64,000 nt of DNA from contig NZ_VXDB01000015.1 of NCBI RefSeq assembly GCF_008711325.1, positions 62,001-126,000 of the forward strand, given 5' to 3'. Positions 1 to 10,666 of the stretch are shown piece by piece. A program made the translations under genes and the position numbers. Each line of letters begins with the position of its first letter. The first letter of the stretch is position 1. The DNA comes from Roseibium sediminis. Lineage in GTDB: Bacteria > Pseudomonadota > Alphaproteobacteria > Rhizobiales > Stappiaceae. The notes under the pieces are model-generated. The model did not search any database and was not told the DNA's origin. It saw only the letters and a program-made list of their open reading frames with translations.

Positions 1-981
1 GAGTTTCCCGCTCGCAAGACGCACATTATTGAATCTGCCACAGTGCGTGGCCGCTCTCCGGTCGCCCTATTGAAAACCGCTGTCAGCCTGGTGAAAGGAA
101 CCCTGCAGGCACGCGCAGTGATCAAGGCCTTCAAGCCCGATATCGTTGTCGGATTTGGTGGGTATCCGACGTTTCCGCCGATGTTTGCTGCCCGCATGAC
201 CGGCACACCGTCCATTCTGCATGAGGCGAATGGTGTGATGGGGCGGGCCAACAAGATGCTGGCAAAAGGCGCAACAGCCATTGCAACAAGCATCCCGCTG
301 AGCAATTCCGATCCCGCCTTTTCTGCCAAGATCACCGAAACCGGCAACCCGGTTCGTGATGCGGTCATTGAAGCGTCCGGCAAAGCTTACATTTCGCCGC
401 AAGATGGCGGACCGATCCACCTGCTAGTCTTCGGCGGATCACAAGGCGCACGCTTTTTCTCCGATCTTCTGCCGCAAGCCATTGCGCTTCTGCCAGAAGA
501 TGTTCGTTCGCGGTTTCAAATTGTTCAGCAGTGCCGTCCGGAAGATCTGGATCGGGTGAGCGCGGCCTACAAGGCCATGGGGCTGGACGCTGACCTCGCG
601 GCCTTTTTCACGGATATGCCGGCGCGCATTGCGGCGTCGCACCTTGTCATTTGCCGATCCGGTGCAGGCACGGTGAGCGAACTGGCCGTTCTCGGACGAC
701 CGTCCATCCTCGTGCCGCTTCCCGGATCGCTGGATCAGGATCAGGCGGCAAATGCGAAGCTTCTTGAGAATGTTGGCGCCGGGTGGCCCATCCGTCAGTC
801 AGACCTGACGGCGGAGAGATTGGCACAGGAACTTTCCAGATTCGCGGCGGAGCCGGGTCTTTTGGCGCGGGCCGCGCAAAACGCACTATCAGTCGGAAAA
901 CCCGACGCAGTCAAAAGATTGGCGGACTTGGTCGAGACAGTCGCTACCAACGCCAAGGGAAATAAGGGAGACGGCGCATGA
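1..981 (+). CDS. murG: UDP-GlcNAc:lipid I N-acetylglucosaminyltransferase MurG, 5'-truncated by window edge
   Basis: The frame is open from the first base, so the start and about 40-50 residues lie outside the window; 326 residues are visible. MurG is the inner-membrane-associated glycosyltransferase that adds GlcNAc to lipid I to give lipid II. Visible motifs are [10 protein letters not shown] and [12 protein letters not shown] of the first Rossmann domain, FGGSQGAR at the start of the second, and the UDP-GlcNAc-binding stretch [17 protein letters not shown] followed by [12 protein letters not shown]. The N-terminal glycine-rich loop is in the missing part. The TGA overlaps the murC ATG (ATGA), which suggests translational coupling within the division and cell wall cluster. 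Confidence 0.97.
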   Translation, partial: EFPARKTHIIESATVRGRSPVALLKTAVSLVKGTLQARAVIKAFKPDIVVGFGGYPTFPPMFAARMTGTPSILHEANGVMGRANKMLAKGATAIATSIPLSNSDPAFSAKITETGNPVRDAVIEASGKAYISPQDGGPIHLLVFGGSQGARFFSDLLPQAIALLPEDVRSRFQIVQQCRPEDLDRVSAAYKAMGLDADLAAFFTDMPARIAASHLVICRSGAGTVSELAVLGRPSILVPLPGSLDQDQAANAKLLENVGAGWPIRQSDLTAERLAQELSRFAAEPGLLARAAQNALSVGKPDAVKRLADLVETVATNAKGNKGDGA

Positions 982-2393
982 AGATGCCGCAGGATATCGG
1001 GCCGGTTCATTTTGTCGGGATCGGCGGGATTGGCATGAGCGGCATCGCCGAGGTGCTGAAGACCCTCGGCTATGAGGTTCAGGGGTCCGACATGTCGGAG
1101 AATGCCAACGTGCAGCGTCTGCGCGACAATGGCATCTCCGTCACGGTTGGCCATGCTGCCGAAAATCTTGGAAATGCCGAGGTCGTGGTCGTTTCTTCTG
1201 CCATCAAGAAGGACAATCCGGAACTCGTTGCTGCCCGTGAAAAGCTGATCCCGGTCGTGCGCCGGGCGGAAATGCTCGCCGAACTGATGCGCTTCAAGCA
1301 AGCGGTCGCAATCGGCGGCACGCATGGCAAGACCACGACGACTTCCATGGTGGCTGCGCTGCTGGATGCGGGCGGTCTTGATCCGACGGTCATCAACGGC
1401 GGTATCATCAACGCTTATGGCACCAATGCCCGAATGGGGGCAGGTGAATGGATGGTCGTCGAGGCAGACGAGAGCGATGGAACGTTCGTGAAGCTGCCAG
1501 CCGACATTGCTATCGTTACCAACATCGATCCCGAGCATCTGGATCATTATGGCAACTTCGACGGCGTGAAGGCCGCGTTCCGGCAGTTTGTCGAGAACGT
1601 ACCGTTCTACGGCTTTGCCGTGATGTGCCTTGATCATCCTGAAGTGCAGACGATGGTCGGCACGATCATCGACCGCCGCATCGTGACCTATGGCGCAAAC
1701 CCGCAGGCGGATGTGCGCTTCTCGAATGTTACCATGGATGGTGGCAAGTCAGCCTTCACCGTGACCATCCGTGATCGCCGGTCAGGCTCGGAAACAGTGC
1801 TCGACAATCTGGTCCTGCCGATGCCCGGTCTCCACAATGTGTCCAACGTGACGGCGGCGATTGCGGTTGCCACCCAGCTTGGTGTTGCTCCGGACGCCAT
1901 CCGGGCCGGTATTTCCGGCTTTGGTGGTGTGAAGCGTCGCTTCACCCATACGGGCAGCGTTGACGGGGTTCACGTCTATGACGACTACGGCCACCATCCG
2001 GTCGAGATCAAGGCGGTACTCCATGCGGCTCGCCAGTCCACAAAGGGCAAGGTCATCGCAATCGTACAGCCACACAGATATACACGCCTGCAAAGCTTGT
2101 TCGATGACTTTTCCAGCTGCTTCAACGATGCGGACAACGTGATTGTTGCACCCGTTTATGCTGCGGGCGAACAGCCGATCGAAGGGGCTTCCCATCAGGA
2201 TCTGGCATCCGGCCTCAAGACCCGTGGTCACAGGTCCGTTCAGACGATCGAAGACCCGAGCGAACTGGCCGGGATCGTGTCGGCGCTGGCGGAGTCGGAA
2301 GACTTCGTGATTTGCCTTGGCGCTGGAAGCATTACCCAGTGGGCCTATGCCCTTCCCAAGCAACTTGAAGAGCTGAAAGGGGGCGGGAAGTGA
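978..2393 (+). CDS. murC: UDP-N-acetylmuramate-L-alanine ligase MurC
   Basis: 471 residues, normal length for MurC, the cytoplasmic ATP-dependent ligase that adds L-alanine to UDP-MurNAc. The N-terminal UDP-binding Rossmann domain shows [12 protein letters not shown] near residues 11-22. The ATP-binding loop [10 protein letters not shown] is at about 114-123, and the Mur-family central and C-terminal domains follow ([28 protein letters not shown]). The ATG start sits in the ATGA overlap with murG. Its end overlaps the GTG start of murB by four bases. It belongs to one coupled run murG-murC-murB-ddl-ftsQ-ftsA. Confidence 0.98.
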   Translation: MKMPQDIGPVHFVGIGGIGMSGIAEVLKTLGYEVQGSDMSENANVQRLRDNGISVTVGHAAENLGNAEVVVVSSAIKKDNPELVAAREKLIPVVRRAEMLAELMRFKQAVAIGGTHGKTTTTSMVAALLDAGGLDPTVINGGIINAYGTNARMGAGEWMVVEADESDGTFVKLPADIAIVTNIDPEHLDHYGNFDGVKAAFRQFVENVPFYGFAVMCLDHPEVQTMVGTIIDRRIVTYGANPQADVRFSNVTMDGGKSAFTVTIRDRRSGSETVLDNLVLPMPGLHNVSNVTAAIAVATQLGVAPDAIRAGISGFGGVKRRFTHTGSVDGVHVYDDYGHHPVEIKAVLHAARQSTKGKVIAIVQPHRYTRLQSLFDDFSSCFNDADNVIVAPVYAAGEQPIEGASHQDLASGLKTRGHRSVQTIEDPSELAGIVSALAESEDFVICLGAGSITQWAYALPKQLEELKGGGK

Positions 2394-3361
2394 GTTTTCC
2401 GGACCTTCTGGAACAGCATCCGGAGCTTGCCGAGGGAACACGCGGCAAGCTGACATCAAACCAGTCGCTCGCCAGCATCACCTGGTTTCGGACCGGAGGC
2501 CGTGCACAGCTCCTGTTCCAGCCGGCTGACGAAGAGGATCTCGCCCAGTTTCTTGCCAAGTTGCCGGAAGATGTTCCGGTGCTGCCTGTGGGGCTTGGTT
2601 CCAACCTTCTGATCCGCGATGGCGGCCTTGAGGGCGTTGTTATCCGCCTGAGCGCCAAGGGGTTCGGAGGGATAGAGACCCTTGCTGGCAATCGCCTCAA
2701 GGCAGGCGCAGCCGTTCCGGACAAGCGTCTGGCAGAAGCTGCGGCCCAGGCGGGTCTTGGTGGATTTGCGTTCTATTTCGGTATTCCCGGTGCGCTCGGT
2801 GGGGCCCTGCGGATGAATGCCGGGGCCCATGGTACGGAGACTTGCGAACGGCTGGTCGAGCTGACTGCGATTGACCGCCAGGGGCGTCGTCATGTGCTCT
2901 CCAATGCCGACATGAAATACGCCTATCGGCATTCGGGAGCGCCGAAAGACCTGATCTTTACCAGTGCCGTTCTTGAGGGTGTACCGTCTGACGAGGCAAC
3001 AATTCGCAGGGAAATGGCTGAAGTTCAGGACCATCGTGAAAAGGCGCAGCCTATTCGGGAAAAAACCGGAGGGTCGACCTTCAAGAACCCGCCGGGCAAT
3101 TCCGCGTGGAAGGTGGTTGATGCTGCCGGCTGCCGTGGCCTGACCATCGGTGGTGCCCAAATGTCTGAAATGCATTGCAATTTCATGATCAATACAGGCA
3201 CGGCGACGGGTCATGATCTGGAATTGCTCGGTGAAACCGTTCGGGCACGCGCGCTGGCTGACAGCGGCGTTCGCCTTGAGTGGGAAATCAAGCGGCTGGG
3301 GCAGTTCGGTCCTGAAGGACCCATCCAGCCATTTCTGGGACAAGCCGGGGAGACCGCCTGA
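2390..3361 (+). CDS. murB: UDP-N-acetylenolpyruvoylglucosamine reductase MurB
   Basis: 323 residues. MurB is the FAD enzyme that uses NADPH to reduce UDP-GlcNAc-enolpyruvate to UDP-MurNAc. The FAD-binding segments are visible as [22 protein letters not shown] and [18 protein letters not shown]. The active-site serine region GGSTFKNP is present, with the type I C-terminal substrate-binding domain after it. The start is GTG inside a GTGA overlap with the murC stop, which fits the start-stop overlaps of its neighbours. The gene stops in a TGATG junction with ddl. Confidence 0.97.
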   Translation: MSFPDLLEQHPELAEGTRGKLTSNQSLASITWFRTGGRAQLLFQPADEEDLAQFLAKLPEDVPVLPVGLGSNLLIRDGGLEGVVIRLSAKGFGGIETLAGNRLKAGAAVPDKRLAEAAAQAGLGGFAFYFGIPGALGGALRMNAGAHGTETCERLVELTAIDRQGRRHVLSNADMKYAYRHSGAPKDLIFTSAVLEGVPSDEATIRREMAEVQDHREKAQPIREKTGGSTFKNPPGNSAWKVVDAAGCRGLTIGGAQMSEMHCNFMINTGTATGHDLELLGETVRARALADSGVRLEWEIKRLGQFGPEGPIQPFLGQAGETA

Positions 3362-4290
3362 TGACAAAGCAGAAACATGTCGCTGTCCTGATGGGCGGAT
3401 GGGTGAATGAACGCCCCGTGAGCCTGTCCAGTGGGGAAGGGTGTGCCAAGGCGCTCGAGAAGGGCGGGTACAAGGTGACCCGGGTCGATGTAGGCCGCAA
3501 TATTGCAGCTGTTCTGGCGGATTTGCGCCCCGATGTGGCGTTTAACGCCCTGCATGGCCCCTTCGGCGAAGACGGCTGCATTCAGGGTATTCTTGAGGTT
3601 CTGGAGATCCCTTACACCCATTCCGGTGTGATGGCGTCGGCACTTGCCATGAACAAGGTGAAGGCCAAGGCGGTGATGGCAGCGGCCGGAGTTCCGGTTA
3701 CCGAACACTTAATTGTTAACCGGCATCAGGTCGGCCGTGAGCACCCCATGAAACCGCCCTATGTGATCAAGCCGATCAACGAGGGATCGAGTTTCGGGGT
3801 TCTGATCGTCAAGGAGGATCAGGAGTATCCGCCGCAGGAACTGACTCGCCCCGATTGGCCCTATCCTGATGAATTAATGTGCGAAAAATTCATTTCGGGT
3901 CGCGAATTGACCTGTGGTGTCATGGGTGACAGGGCCCTTGGTGTTATTGAGGTGGTGCCAACGGGCCACAGCTTCTACGATTTTGATGCAAAATATGCGG
4001 AAGGTGGTTCAAAACACATTCTTCCTGCAAAAACTTCACCCTTTGTTTACCAAGAAATACAGAAACTGTCCGTTAAGGCGCATCAGGCTCTGGGATGCCG
4101 TGGTGTCTCACGGGCCGACTTCCGATTTGATGAGAAGGAAGACGGTACCGGAACCCTGATCTGCCTTGAAGTGAATACACAACCCGGCATGACGCCAACC
4201 TCCCTCGTGCCCGAAATGGCCGAACATGAAGGGATGAGTTACGTCGACCTGGTCAGTTGGATGGTTGAGGAAGCGAGTTGCTGTCGTTAA
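3361..4290 (+). CDS. ddl: D-alanine-D-alanine ligase Ddl
   Basis: 309 residues, an ATP-grasp ligase that makes D-Ala-D-Ala for the peptidoglycan pentapeptide. Seen: the N-terminal [15 protein letters not shown], the HGPFGEDG loop, [11 protein letters not shown] in the nucleotide-binding lid, and the metal-binding [12 protein letters not shown] near the C-terminus. The ATG follows directly in a TGATG overlap with murB. The last 13 bases overlap the TTG start of ftsQ. The stretch at about 3690-4080 is noticeably AT-richer than the rest of the cluster, which may reflect an internal promoter for ftsQAZ (inference). Confidence 0.97.
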   Translation: MTKQKHVAVLMGGWVNERPVSLSSGEGCAKALEKGGYKVTRVDVGRNIAAVLADLRPDVAFNALHGPFGEDGCIQGILEVLEIPYTHSGVMASALAMNKVKAKAVMAAAGVPVTEHLIVNRHQVGREHPMKPPYVIKPINEGSSFGVLIVKEDQEYPPQELTRPDWPYPDELMCEKFISGRELTCGVMGDRALGVIEVVPTGHSFYDFDAKYAEGGSKHILPAKTSPFVYQEIQKLSVKAHQALGCRGVSRADFRFDEKEDGTGTLICLEVNTQPGMTPTSLVPEMAEHEGMSYVDLVSWMVEEASCCR

Positions 4291-5192
4291 GGCGCAAATC
4301 TGATTGGGGATACCTGACCCCGCTGGAAGCCGAACTGGCTCCGCGGGGGCGTGGCGTCTCACGTCTCAAGCGTCAACCCCTCTGGCGGGCGGTTGGGCGC
4401 CTGAGTGAGCTGCCCCGGTGGACCGGGTCTGCAGCCGCACTCGGTTTCCTGACGCTGACCGTCACCTACGGCATCATTCTCGGCGGCCACGGTCGTCTCG
4501 TCGCTGACAGCCTGCTCAGCTCCTCCGGTCTCGGGATCGAGAGTGTGAAGCTGTCCGGCCAGCTGGAAACCAACGAATTCCAGATCCTTGAGGCTCTGGA
4601 AATCGAGGAAGGATCGTCTCTGGTTCTCTTCGATGTCGAGGAAGCGCGCCAGCGTCTGTCGAAGATCGCCTGGGTCAAGAATGCATCGGTGATGAAACTC
4701 TATCCGAGCACCTTGCAGGTGACCATCCAGGAACGCGAGCCCTTCGTTCTGTGGCAGCGGGGCGAGACGGTGTCCATCGTCAATCGTGAAGGTGATGTGA
4801 TCACCGACGATGTCGACGGCCGCTATGCAAATCTTCTTCTTGTCATGAACCATGGTGCCAACCGCCGGGCCAGTGAAATCCTGGATGCGCTGAACATGGT
4901 TCCCGAACTTCGTCCCCGCGTTCGCGCGGCCATTCTGGTCAGCGACCGGCGTTGGGATCTTATGCTTGAAAATGGAATTTCAATTCGATTGCCGGAAGAG
5001 AACTACAGTCGGGCCCTGGCAGATCTGGTCGACATGGATGCGGAAAACGGCCTGTTAAGCCGCGATATCGTTGCCGTCGACATGCGTTTGCCTGACCGTG
5101 TGGTTGTGCGTCTGTCCGACGATGCGGCCAAACGGCGCAAGGAACTCACAGATACCGATGGCCGTCTGGTCAAGATGCGGAGGGATACATGA
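4278..5192 (+). CDS. ftsQ: cell division protein FtsQ
   Basis: 304 residues. FtsQ is a single-pass inner-membrane divisome protein that links cytoplasmic FtsA/Z to FtsL/B and septal peptidoglycan synthesis. The sequence has a basic cytoplasmic N-terminus, one hydrophobic span at about 50-70, then a POTRA domain at about 85-155 ([12 protein letters not shown] onward) and the FtsQ beta domain. The chosen start is TTG at 4278, 13 bases inside ddl. No ATG with a good fit is nearby, so the exact start is less certain than the gene. The stop overlaps the ftsA ATG (ATGA). Confidence 0.93.
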   Translation: MLSLRRKSDWGYLTPLEAELAPRGRGVSRLKRQPLWRAVGRLSELPRWTGSAAALGFLTLTVTYGIILGGHGRLVADSLLSSSGLGIESVKLSGQLETNEFQILEALEIEEGSSLVLFDVEEARQRLSKIAWVKNASVMKLYPSTLQVTIQEREPFVLWQRGETVSIVNREGDVITDDVDGRYANLLLVMNHGANRRASEILDALNMVPELRPRVRAAILVSDRRWDLMLENGISIRLPEENYSRALADLVDMDAENGLLSRDIVAVDMRLPDRVVVRLSDDAAKRRKELTDTDGRLVKMRRDT

Positions 5193-6511
5193 CAACGCCC
5201 CGTTCCGCACTTTACCTGCCGAAGATGCGCCCGCTGCCGACACGCCGTGCAGTGGTTCTTTCGGTTCTGGATATCGGCTCGACCAAGGTTTGCTGCCTGA
5301 TCGCCAAATTGACCCCGCGCGAAGAGACGGGCGTCATGGTTGGCCGCACGCATTCGATCGAGGTTCTGGGCTACGGTTATCAGCGCTCTCGCGGCATAAA
5401 GTCCGGTGTCGTTGTCGACATGGATTCCGCCGAACAGGCCGTGCGCCTTGCCGTGGATGCGGCAGAGCGGATGGCGGGCGTTACCGTTGAATCCCTGATC
5501 GCCAATGTCAGCTGCGGTCGGCTGCAGAGCGAGATTTTCAGCGCAACCGTGCCGCTTGCTGGTGAAAGCGTCACCGAAGGCGATATTCAGCGCGTGTTGT
5601 CTGCAGGCTCCACCCATTCGGTCACCGAAGGCCGGACGGTTTCGCACGCCCTGCCGATTTCCTATTCGCTCGACGGGAACCGCGGTATCCGCGATCCGCG
5701 CGGCATGATGGGCATGAAGCTTGGCGTCGACATGCAGGTGGTGACCAACGAGGTTCCGCCGGTGCGTAATCTCGAGCTTTGCATCAATCGGGGCCATCTG
5801 CGGGTGGAAACGCTTGTTGCCACACCATTCGCCAGCGGCCTTTCCACTCTGGTGGATGACGAAGCCGAGCTTGGCGTTGCGTGCATCGATATGGGCGGTG
5901 GCACGACCACGCTTTCCGTTTTCGTGGATGGCCGCATGGTTCATCTCGATGCGATCGCCGTCGGCGGCCAGCACATCACGACCGATATTGCTCGTGCCTT
6001 TGCAACACGTGTGCAGGACGCAGAGCGTTTGAAGACCCTGCATGGGTCGCCGCTGTCGAGCTCCTCCGATGATCGGGACATGTTGACTGTCCCGCCGCTG
6101 GAGAGTGACAGCGAATTGCCAAACCAGATCCCGCGATCCGCGCTGACGCGCGTCATTCGTCCGCGGGTGGAAGAAATTCTCGAACTCGTTCGGGATCGTT
6201 TGACGGCTTCCGGCTTTGCCGGAAAAGTCGGCAAGCAGATCGTGCTGACAGGCGGGGCAAGTCAGCTGACGGGTTTGAGTGAAGTAGCGCGCCGCGTACT
6301 TGGGCGCAATGTCCGCCTTGGCCGGCCTTTGGGCGTCGCCGGTCTTCCCGAGGCTGCAAAAGGTCCGGCGTTTGCCGCGGCCGTCGGCCTCCTGATCTAT
6401 CCGCAAGTCGCGCAGATCGAGCAGTTCGAACACAAGAACCGCAGATCATCGTGGGGCGGACAATCTGGCTATCTGGCTCGTGTGGGTCAGTGGCTCAGGG
6501 AAAGCTTCTGA
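5189..6511 (+). CDS. ftsA: cell division protein FtsA (actin-like membrane tether of FtsZ)
   Basis: 440 residues. FtsA is an actin-fold ATPase that anchors FtsZ to the membrane. Seen: the phosphate-1 motif [12 protein letters not shown] at about 25-36, the SHALPISY segment of the 1C domain, the phosphate-2 motif [14 protein letters not shown], and the adenosine-motif region [13 protein letters not shown]. The C-terminus ends in an amphipathic stretch (VGQWLRESF), as expected for the membrane-targeting helix. It starts in an ATGA overlap with ftsQ and precedes ftsZ by about 100 bases. Confidence 0.97.
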   Translation: MTTPRSALYLPKMRPLPTRRAVVLSVLDIGSTKVCCLIAKLTPREETGVMVGRTHSIEVLGYGYQRSRGIKSGVVVDMDSAEQAVRLAVDAAERMAGVTVESLIANVSCGRLQSEIFSATVPLAGESVTEGDIQRVLSAGSTHSVTEGRTVSHALPISYSLDGNRGIRDPRGMMGMKLGVDMQVVTNEVPPVRNLELCINRGHLRVETLVATPFASGLSTLVDDEAELGVACIDMGGGTTTLSVFVDGRMVHLDAIAVGGQHITTDIARAFATRVQDAERLKTLHGSPLSSSSDDRDMLTVPPLESDSELPNQIPRSALTRVIRPRVEEILELVRDRLTASGFAGKVGKQIVLTGGASQLTGLSEVARRVLGRNVRLGRPLGVAGLPEAAKGPAFAAAVGLLIYPQVAQIEQFEHKNRRSSWGGQSGYLARVGQWLRESF

Positions 6512-6612
6512 CGATCATGAGCCAAGAGCAGGACATGCCGGTACCGGCAGACAATATTGGGGAAGAACAGGGTGCCCAGAAACAGGGCGCTGAAGTGGGT
6601 CGCGAGGATAAC

Positions 6613-8382
6613 ATGACCATCAACCTGAAGATGCCTGACATCCAGGAGCTGAAGCCGCGCATCACGGTCTTCGGTGTGGGTGGCGCAGGCGGTAACGCTG
6701 TCAACAACATGATCACTGCCGGGCTGCAGGGCTGCGACTTTGTCGTCGCAAACACCGACGCCCAGGCGCTTGCCATGAACCATTCCGAACGTCTCGTGCA
6801 AATGGGCGTTGCGGTGACCGAAGGTCTGGGCGCAGGGTCCCAGCCGGAAGTCGGTTGTGCAGCTGCCGAGGAAGTGATCGACGAAATCAACGATCATCTG
6901 TCCGGTTCGCACATGGTGTTCATCACCGCCGGCATGGGTGGTGGCACGGGCACAGGCGCTGCTCCGGTCATTGCTCGGGCTGCCCGCGAACAGGGTATAC
7001 TGACGGTAGGTGTGGTTACCAAGCCGTTCCAGTTTGAAGGCGCACGCCGCATGCGCATTGCCGACTCCGGCATTGAAGAGCTGCAGCGCAACGTCGACAC
7101 CCTTATCGTGATCCCGAACCAGAACCTGTTCCGGATCGCCAATGCACAGACCACCTTTGCCGATGCTTTCGCAATGGCTGACCAGGTGCTTTACTCCGGT
7201 GTTGCCTGCATCACCGACCTGATGGTCAAGGAAGGCCTCATCAACCTCGACTTTGCCGACGTGCGCTCTGTCATGCGCGGCATGGGCAAGGCCATGATGG
7301 GAACTGGCGAAGCCAGCGGTGAAAAGCGCGCCCAGCAGGCCGCAGAAGCCGCGATTGCCAATCCGCTGCTTGACGAATCCTCCATGAAGGGTGCCAAGGG
7401 CCTCCTCATCTCGATCACGGGCGGAAACGACCTGACCCTGTTCGAGGTTGACGAAGCTGCAACCCGTATCCGCGAGGAAGTCGACGCAGACGCCAACATC
7501 ATCCTCGGCGCAACCTTCGATGAGAGCCTTGATGGCATCATCCGGGTTTCCGTGGTTGCAACCGGCATCGACAATGAAGCTCTGGCTCTGGCTCAGGCAC
7601 AAGCTGCCAGTCTAGGCTCCTTCACACCTCCGTCGATCACGACGTCTGCTGCACCGGCCAAAGCTGCTGCAGCACCGCAGACCCAGTCTACTCCGGTGGC
7701 GACTGCCCGCTCCGAAGAAGCCGCAGCCAAGGCTGTTGCCTCCCTGGAGCGTGAACTCGCAATTCCCGAGCCCAAGGCTGTTGCGACCGCCTCTGACCCG
7801 GACGTTGAAATCAAGCGTGTTCAGCCGTCTGCAGGTTCCATGACAGCTCAGGCTCCGATGCTGGATATGGAAGAAGAGCCGGTTGCCCCGATGGCTGCCG
7901 AGATCCCGGTAAGCAAGCCTTACATCCCGCCGGCACCGGAAATGCATACGGCTGCTCCGCGCATGCCGCGTGTGGAAGACTTTCCGCCGATCGCCCAGCG
8001 GGAAATGATGGCAAAGCAGCCGACCGAAGCTCCGGTACAGCAGCACGTCGCTCCGCAAGCCCAATATGGCGGCTTCACTCATGAAGAGCATGATGAAGAG
8101 CGTCGCCCGATGGGTCTGCTCCGCCGTCTGGCCAGCGGCCTTGGCCGTCGTGAAGACATGGAAGACGACGATCATCATGCTGCTCCGATGGCGGCACCGG
8201 CTGCCGCTCCGCAGCCGCAGGTGAGAATGGACCAGGCTCCGGCCCCGCGTCCTGCCCGCCCGCAGATGCATGGTGCTGCCGGTCAGCTCGATTCTTCTGG
8301 CCGTGCGGCTCCCAAGCCGATGGTGCAGCCGGATGACGAGCAGCTGGAGATCCCGGCGTTCCTGCGGCGTCAGGCGAACTGA
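6613..8382 (+). CDS. ftsZ: cell division GTPase FtsZ, long alphaproteobacterial type
   Basis: 589 residues from the ATG at 6613, which reads [10 protein letters not shown] and has GCGAGGA just upstream; the frame is open further back to 6451 but that would extend into ftsA. FtsZ is the tubulin-like GTPase that forms the Z ring. Seen: [13 protein letters not shown] at about 21-33 and the tubulin signature GGGTGTG at 109-115. A long Ala/Pro/Gln-rich linker follows from about residue 320, and the conserved C-terminal peptide EIPAFLRRQ binds FtsA. The long linker is typical of Rhizobiales FtsZ. A rho-independent terminator follows. Confidence 0.97.
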   Translation: MTINLKMPDIQELKPRITVFGVGGAGGNAVNNMITAGLQGCDFVVANTDAQALAMNHSERLVQMGVAVTEGLGAGSQPEVGCAAAEEVIDEINDHLSGSHMVFITAGMGGGTGTGAAPVIARAAREQGILTVGVVTKPFQFEGARRMRIADSGIEELQRNVDTLIVIPNQNLFRIANAQTTFADAFAMADQVLYSGVACITDLMVKEGLINLDFADVRSVMRGMGKAMMGTGEASGEKRAQQAAEAAIANPLLDESSMKGAKGLLISITGGNDLTLFEVDEAATRIREEVDADANIILGATFDESLDGIIRVSVVATGIDNEALALAQAQAASLGSFTPPSITTSAAPAKAAAAPQTQSTPVATARSEEAAAKAVASLERELAIPEPKAVATASDPDVEIKRVQPSAGSMTAQAPMLDMEEEPVAPMAAEIPVSKPYIPPAPEMHTAAPRMPRVEDFPPIAQREMMAKQPTEAPVQQHVAPQAQYGGFTHEEHDEERRPMGLLRRLASGLGRREDMEDDDHHAAPMAAPAAAPQPQVRMDQAPAPRPARPQMHGAAGQLDSSGRAAPKPMVQPDDEQLEIPAFLRRQAN

Positions 8383-8411
8383 TTCCCTGACGTTACCCCG
8401 CTTCCCCATGG

Positions 8412-8453
8412 AACGGTCTGAAACAAAAACGTTTCAGACCGTTTCGTCTTTTT
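8412..8453 (+). terminator. rho-independent terminator after ftsZ
   Basis: Thirteen-base perfect inverted repeat (8412-8424 with 8431-8443, AACGGTCTGAAAC) around a six-base loop, followed by a T-rich tail at 8444-8453. It closes the murG-ftsZ run and separates it from lpxC. Confidence 0.9.
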
Positions 8454-8565
8454 AAAAATATCCTTATTTGTCATGGTCTTGCGCTAATCCACAGCGTTAC
8501 AAAGCGTAATAAAGCTTTATTTCGCACTTTCGACGTGTGCGGTTATGGTCCCACCATCGCGATTG

Positions 8566-8580
8566 TTAACAGTCCGTTAT
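8566..8580. promoter_or_regulatory. possible CtrA box upstream of lpxC
   Basis: TTAA, seven bases, then TTAT, 54 bases before lpxC. The CtrA consensus in alphaproteobacteria is TTAA-N7-TTAA, so this is one mismatch from it. It lies in the AT-rich 250-base gap between the ftsZ terminator and lpxC where a promoter is expected. One near-match is weak evidence. Confidence 0.3.
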
Positions 8581-8633
8581 GACAGTCGTAGCGGACCTGA
8601 AAGTTTATCGCGTATCGAAGAGGTTGGGGCTTA

Positions 8634-9572
8634 ATGACGACTTATATTGACCGCCAGACAACACTCGCACAGCAAATCGTGCTTGAGGGCATCGGTGTTC
8701 ATTCCGGAAAACCGGCGACGCTGACCCTTCTTCCGGCTGACGCGAATACCGGTGTTGTCTTTCAGCGGACTGATGATGAAGCCTCTTCCGAAGTTCCTGC
8801 CCTGTGGAACCGCGTCACCGCGACGGCGCTCTGCACCGTGCTTTCCGATCCTGCAAAGGATGGCGTTTCCACTGTTGAACACCTGATGGCGGCTCTTGCC
8901 GGTCTTGGTGTCGACAATGTGATCGCCGAACTTGATGGTCCGGAAATGCCGATCATGGACGGCAGCAGTGCTGCATTCGTGGAAGCGATCAAGCAGGCGG
9001 GTATCAAGCGCCTTGACCGTGGTCGCCGCTATATTCGCGTCAAGAAGACCGTTCGTGTCGACAACGGCTCTGCATGGTGCGAGCTGGTCCCGAATGACCG
9101 CACCTCCTATGACATTACCATCGATTTCGATACGCCGCTTATCGGTCGCCAGCGTTTCGCGGCAGACCTGACGCCGGACGTATTCTGCGAGGAACTCTGC
9201 CGCGCGCGGACGTTCGGCAATGTGAGCGATGTCGAGAAACTCTGGAAGATGGGCTTTGCGCTCGGGTCTTCCCTTGAGAACTCCGTCGCGATTTCCGAAG
9301 ACAAGGTTCTGAACCCGGAAGGCACACGCTGGCCGGACGAATTCGCACGTCACAAGGCACTGGACGCTGTAGGTGATCTGGCCCTTGCAGGCCTGCCGAT
9401 TCTTGGTCTGTATCGCTCTTACAAGGGCGGTCACAAGATGAACCATGCGATTCTCGAAAAACTGTTCTCCGACAGCTCTGCCTTCGAGATTGTGGAAGCT
9501 CCTGCCTACCGGGCTCACAGTCAGGCGACCCCTGGTCTTGCCGCTGCAGCCTTTGGTCCGGACGTATCCTGA
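8634..9572 (+). CDS. lpxC: UDP-3-O-acyl-N-acetylglucosamine deacetylase LpxC
   Basis: 312 residues. LpxC is the cytoplasmic zinc deacetylase that catalyses the committed step of lipid A synthesis. Zinc ligands are H83 (in VEHLMAAL, preceded by the catalytic E82), H240 and D244 (in HKALDAVGD). The catalytic histidine is H267 in KGGHKMNHA. The two-domain order and length match the family. The start is ATG at 8634. It follows the ftsZ terminator and an AT-rich promoter-like gap, so it probably has its own promoter; this order (ftsZ, lpxC, bamD, recN, ligA) is common in Rhizobiales. Confidence 0.98.
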   Translation: MTTYIDRQTTLAQQIVLEGIGVHSGKPATLTLLPADANTGVVFQRTDDEASSEVPALWNRVTATALCTVLSDPAKDGVSTVEHLMAALAGLGVDNVIAELDGPEMPIMDGSSAAFVEAIKQAGIKRLDRGRRYIRVKKTVRVDNGSAWCELVPNDRTSYDITIDFDTPLIGRQRFAADLTPDVFCEELCRARTFGNVSDVEKLWKMGFALGSSLENSVAISEDKVLNPEGTRWPDEFARHKALDAVGDLALAGLPILGLYRSYKGGHKMNHAILEKLFSDSSAFEIVEAPAYRAHSQATPGLAAAAFGPDVS

Positions 9573-9745
9573 TTTCCTTCTTGCGTCCTTGCCACAAAAT
9601 TGCTCAAAAAAAATACCACATGCAATGATGGGGCGTGGCGGTTGGAATTCCTTTCCGCTAAGCACTTCCCACGACAGCAGGTTTTGCGTACAACCTCAGG
9701 CGCTGGCCGAATTGGTGCGGGCGGTCTGCGGTTAGGAGCGTTATT

Positions 9746-10612
9746 GTGAGAGTGAAGGACAGACGATTGACTGGCGATCGGAACCGGGGACTTGGATCTG
9801 TCCTGAAAATCATGGCTCTGGCCATCCCTCTTGGACTTGCAGCTTGCTCCGCGACGAAGGATGCGGACGACTTTGCTCTGGATGATACGCCGCCGGAGGT
9901 TCTCTACAATGAGGGCCTTGCACTGCGCGCTCAGGGCAAGTTGAAGGACGCGGACGCAAAATTCACCCAGCTGGACAAGCTTTATCCCTATTCCGAGTAC
10001 GCCAAGAAGTCCCTCGTGAACATGGCGTATATCAACTACAGCCGTGGCAAGTACACGGAAGCCATCAATGCCAGCCAGCGGTTCCTGACGCTTTATCCGG
10101 GCAGTGATGATGCCGCCTATGCACTCTACATCATCGGCCAGAGCTACTTCCGTCAGATGCCGGACATTACCCGTGATCAGGCTGTTACCGAAAAGGCTGC
10201 TTCTGCCTTTGCCGAATTGCTGCAACGCTATCCCGACAGCGAATACGCTCCTGATGCGGAAACCAAGCTGATTGCGGTTCAGGACCAGCTTGCCGGCAAG
10301 GAAATGCAGATTGGCCGCTTCTATCTCAAGAAGCGCAATTACGTGGCCGGGATCAACCGCTTCAAGACCGTGGTCCTGACCTATCAGACGACCCGCCACG
10401 TGGAAGAGGCGCTGTTCCGCCTGACGGAAGCCTATTACGCTCTTGGTGTTGTCAACGAAGCGCAGACCGCAGCGGCTGTTCTTGGGCACAATTTCCCGGA
10501 CACTCAGTGGTACAAGGACGCATATTCTCTGTTGAATGCCGGGGGCTACCAGCCCTCTGAGGATTCCGGTAGCTGGATCAGCAAGGCGTTCAAGGATATT
10601 AAGGTCTTCTGA
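9746..10612 (+). CDS. bamD: outer membrane assembly lipoprotein BamD (ComL)
   Basis: 288 residues. BamD is the essential lipoprotein of the BAM complex that inserts beta-barrel proteins into the outer membrane. The N-terminus carries a lipoprotein signal with lipobox LAAC, so mature Cys is residue 34. Tetratricopeptide-like repeats follow (for example VLYNEGLALRAQGKLKDADA and YTEAINASQRFLTLYPGSD). The start is GTG at 9746 with TAGGAG upstream; a second in-frame GTG lies six bases on. It is 173 bases after lpxC and 54 bases before recN. Confidence 0.95.
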   Translation: MRVKDRRLTGDRNRGLGSVLKIMALAIPLGLAACSATKDADDFALDDTPPEVLYNEGLALRAQGKLKDADAKFTQLDKLYPYSEYAKKSLVNMAYINYSRGKYTEAINASQRFLTLYPGSDDAAYALYIIGQSYFRQMPDITRDQAVTEKAASAFAELLQRYPDSEYAPDAETKLIAVQDQLAGKEMQIGRFYLKKRNYVAGINRFKTVVLTYQTTRHVEEALFRLTEAYYALGVVNEAQTAAAVLGHNFPDTQWYKDAYSLLNAGGYQPSEDSGSWISKAFKDIKVF

Positions 10613-10666
10613 TCCGCCTCCCTTGCCGGAATCGCGGACCCCGAAAAACCTTCCGGAGCACGATCC

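Noticed and set aside
5003..6433. 476-codon minus-strand open frame
   Set aside because: It is antisense to ftsA, which is unambiguous; no family resemblance.
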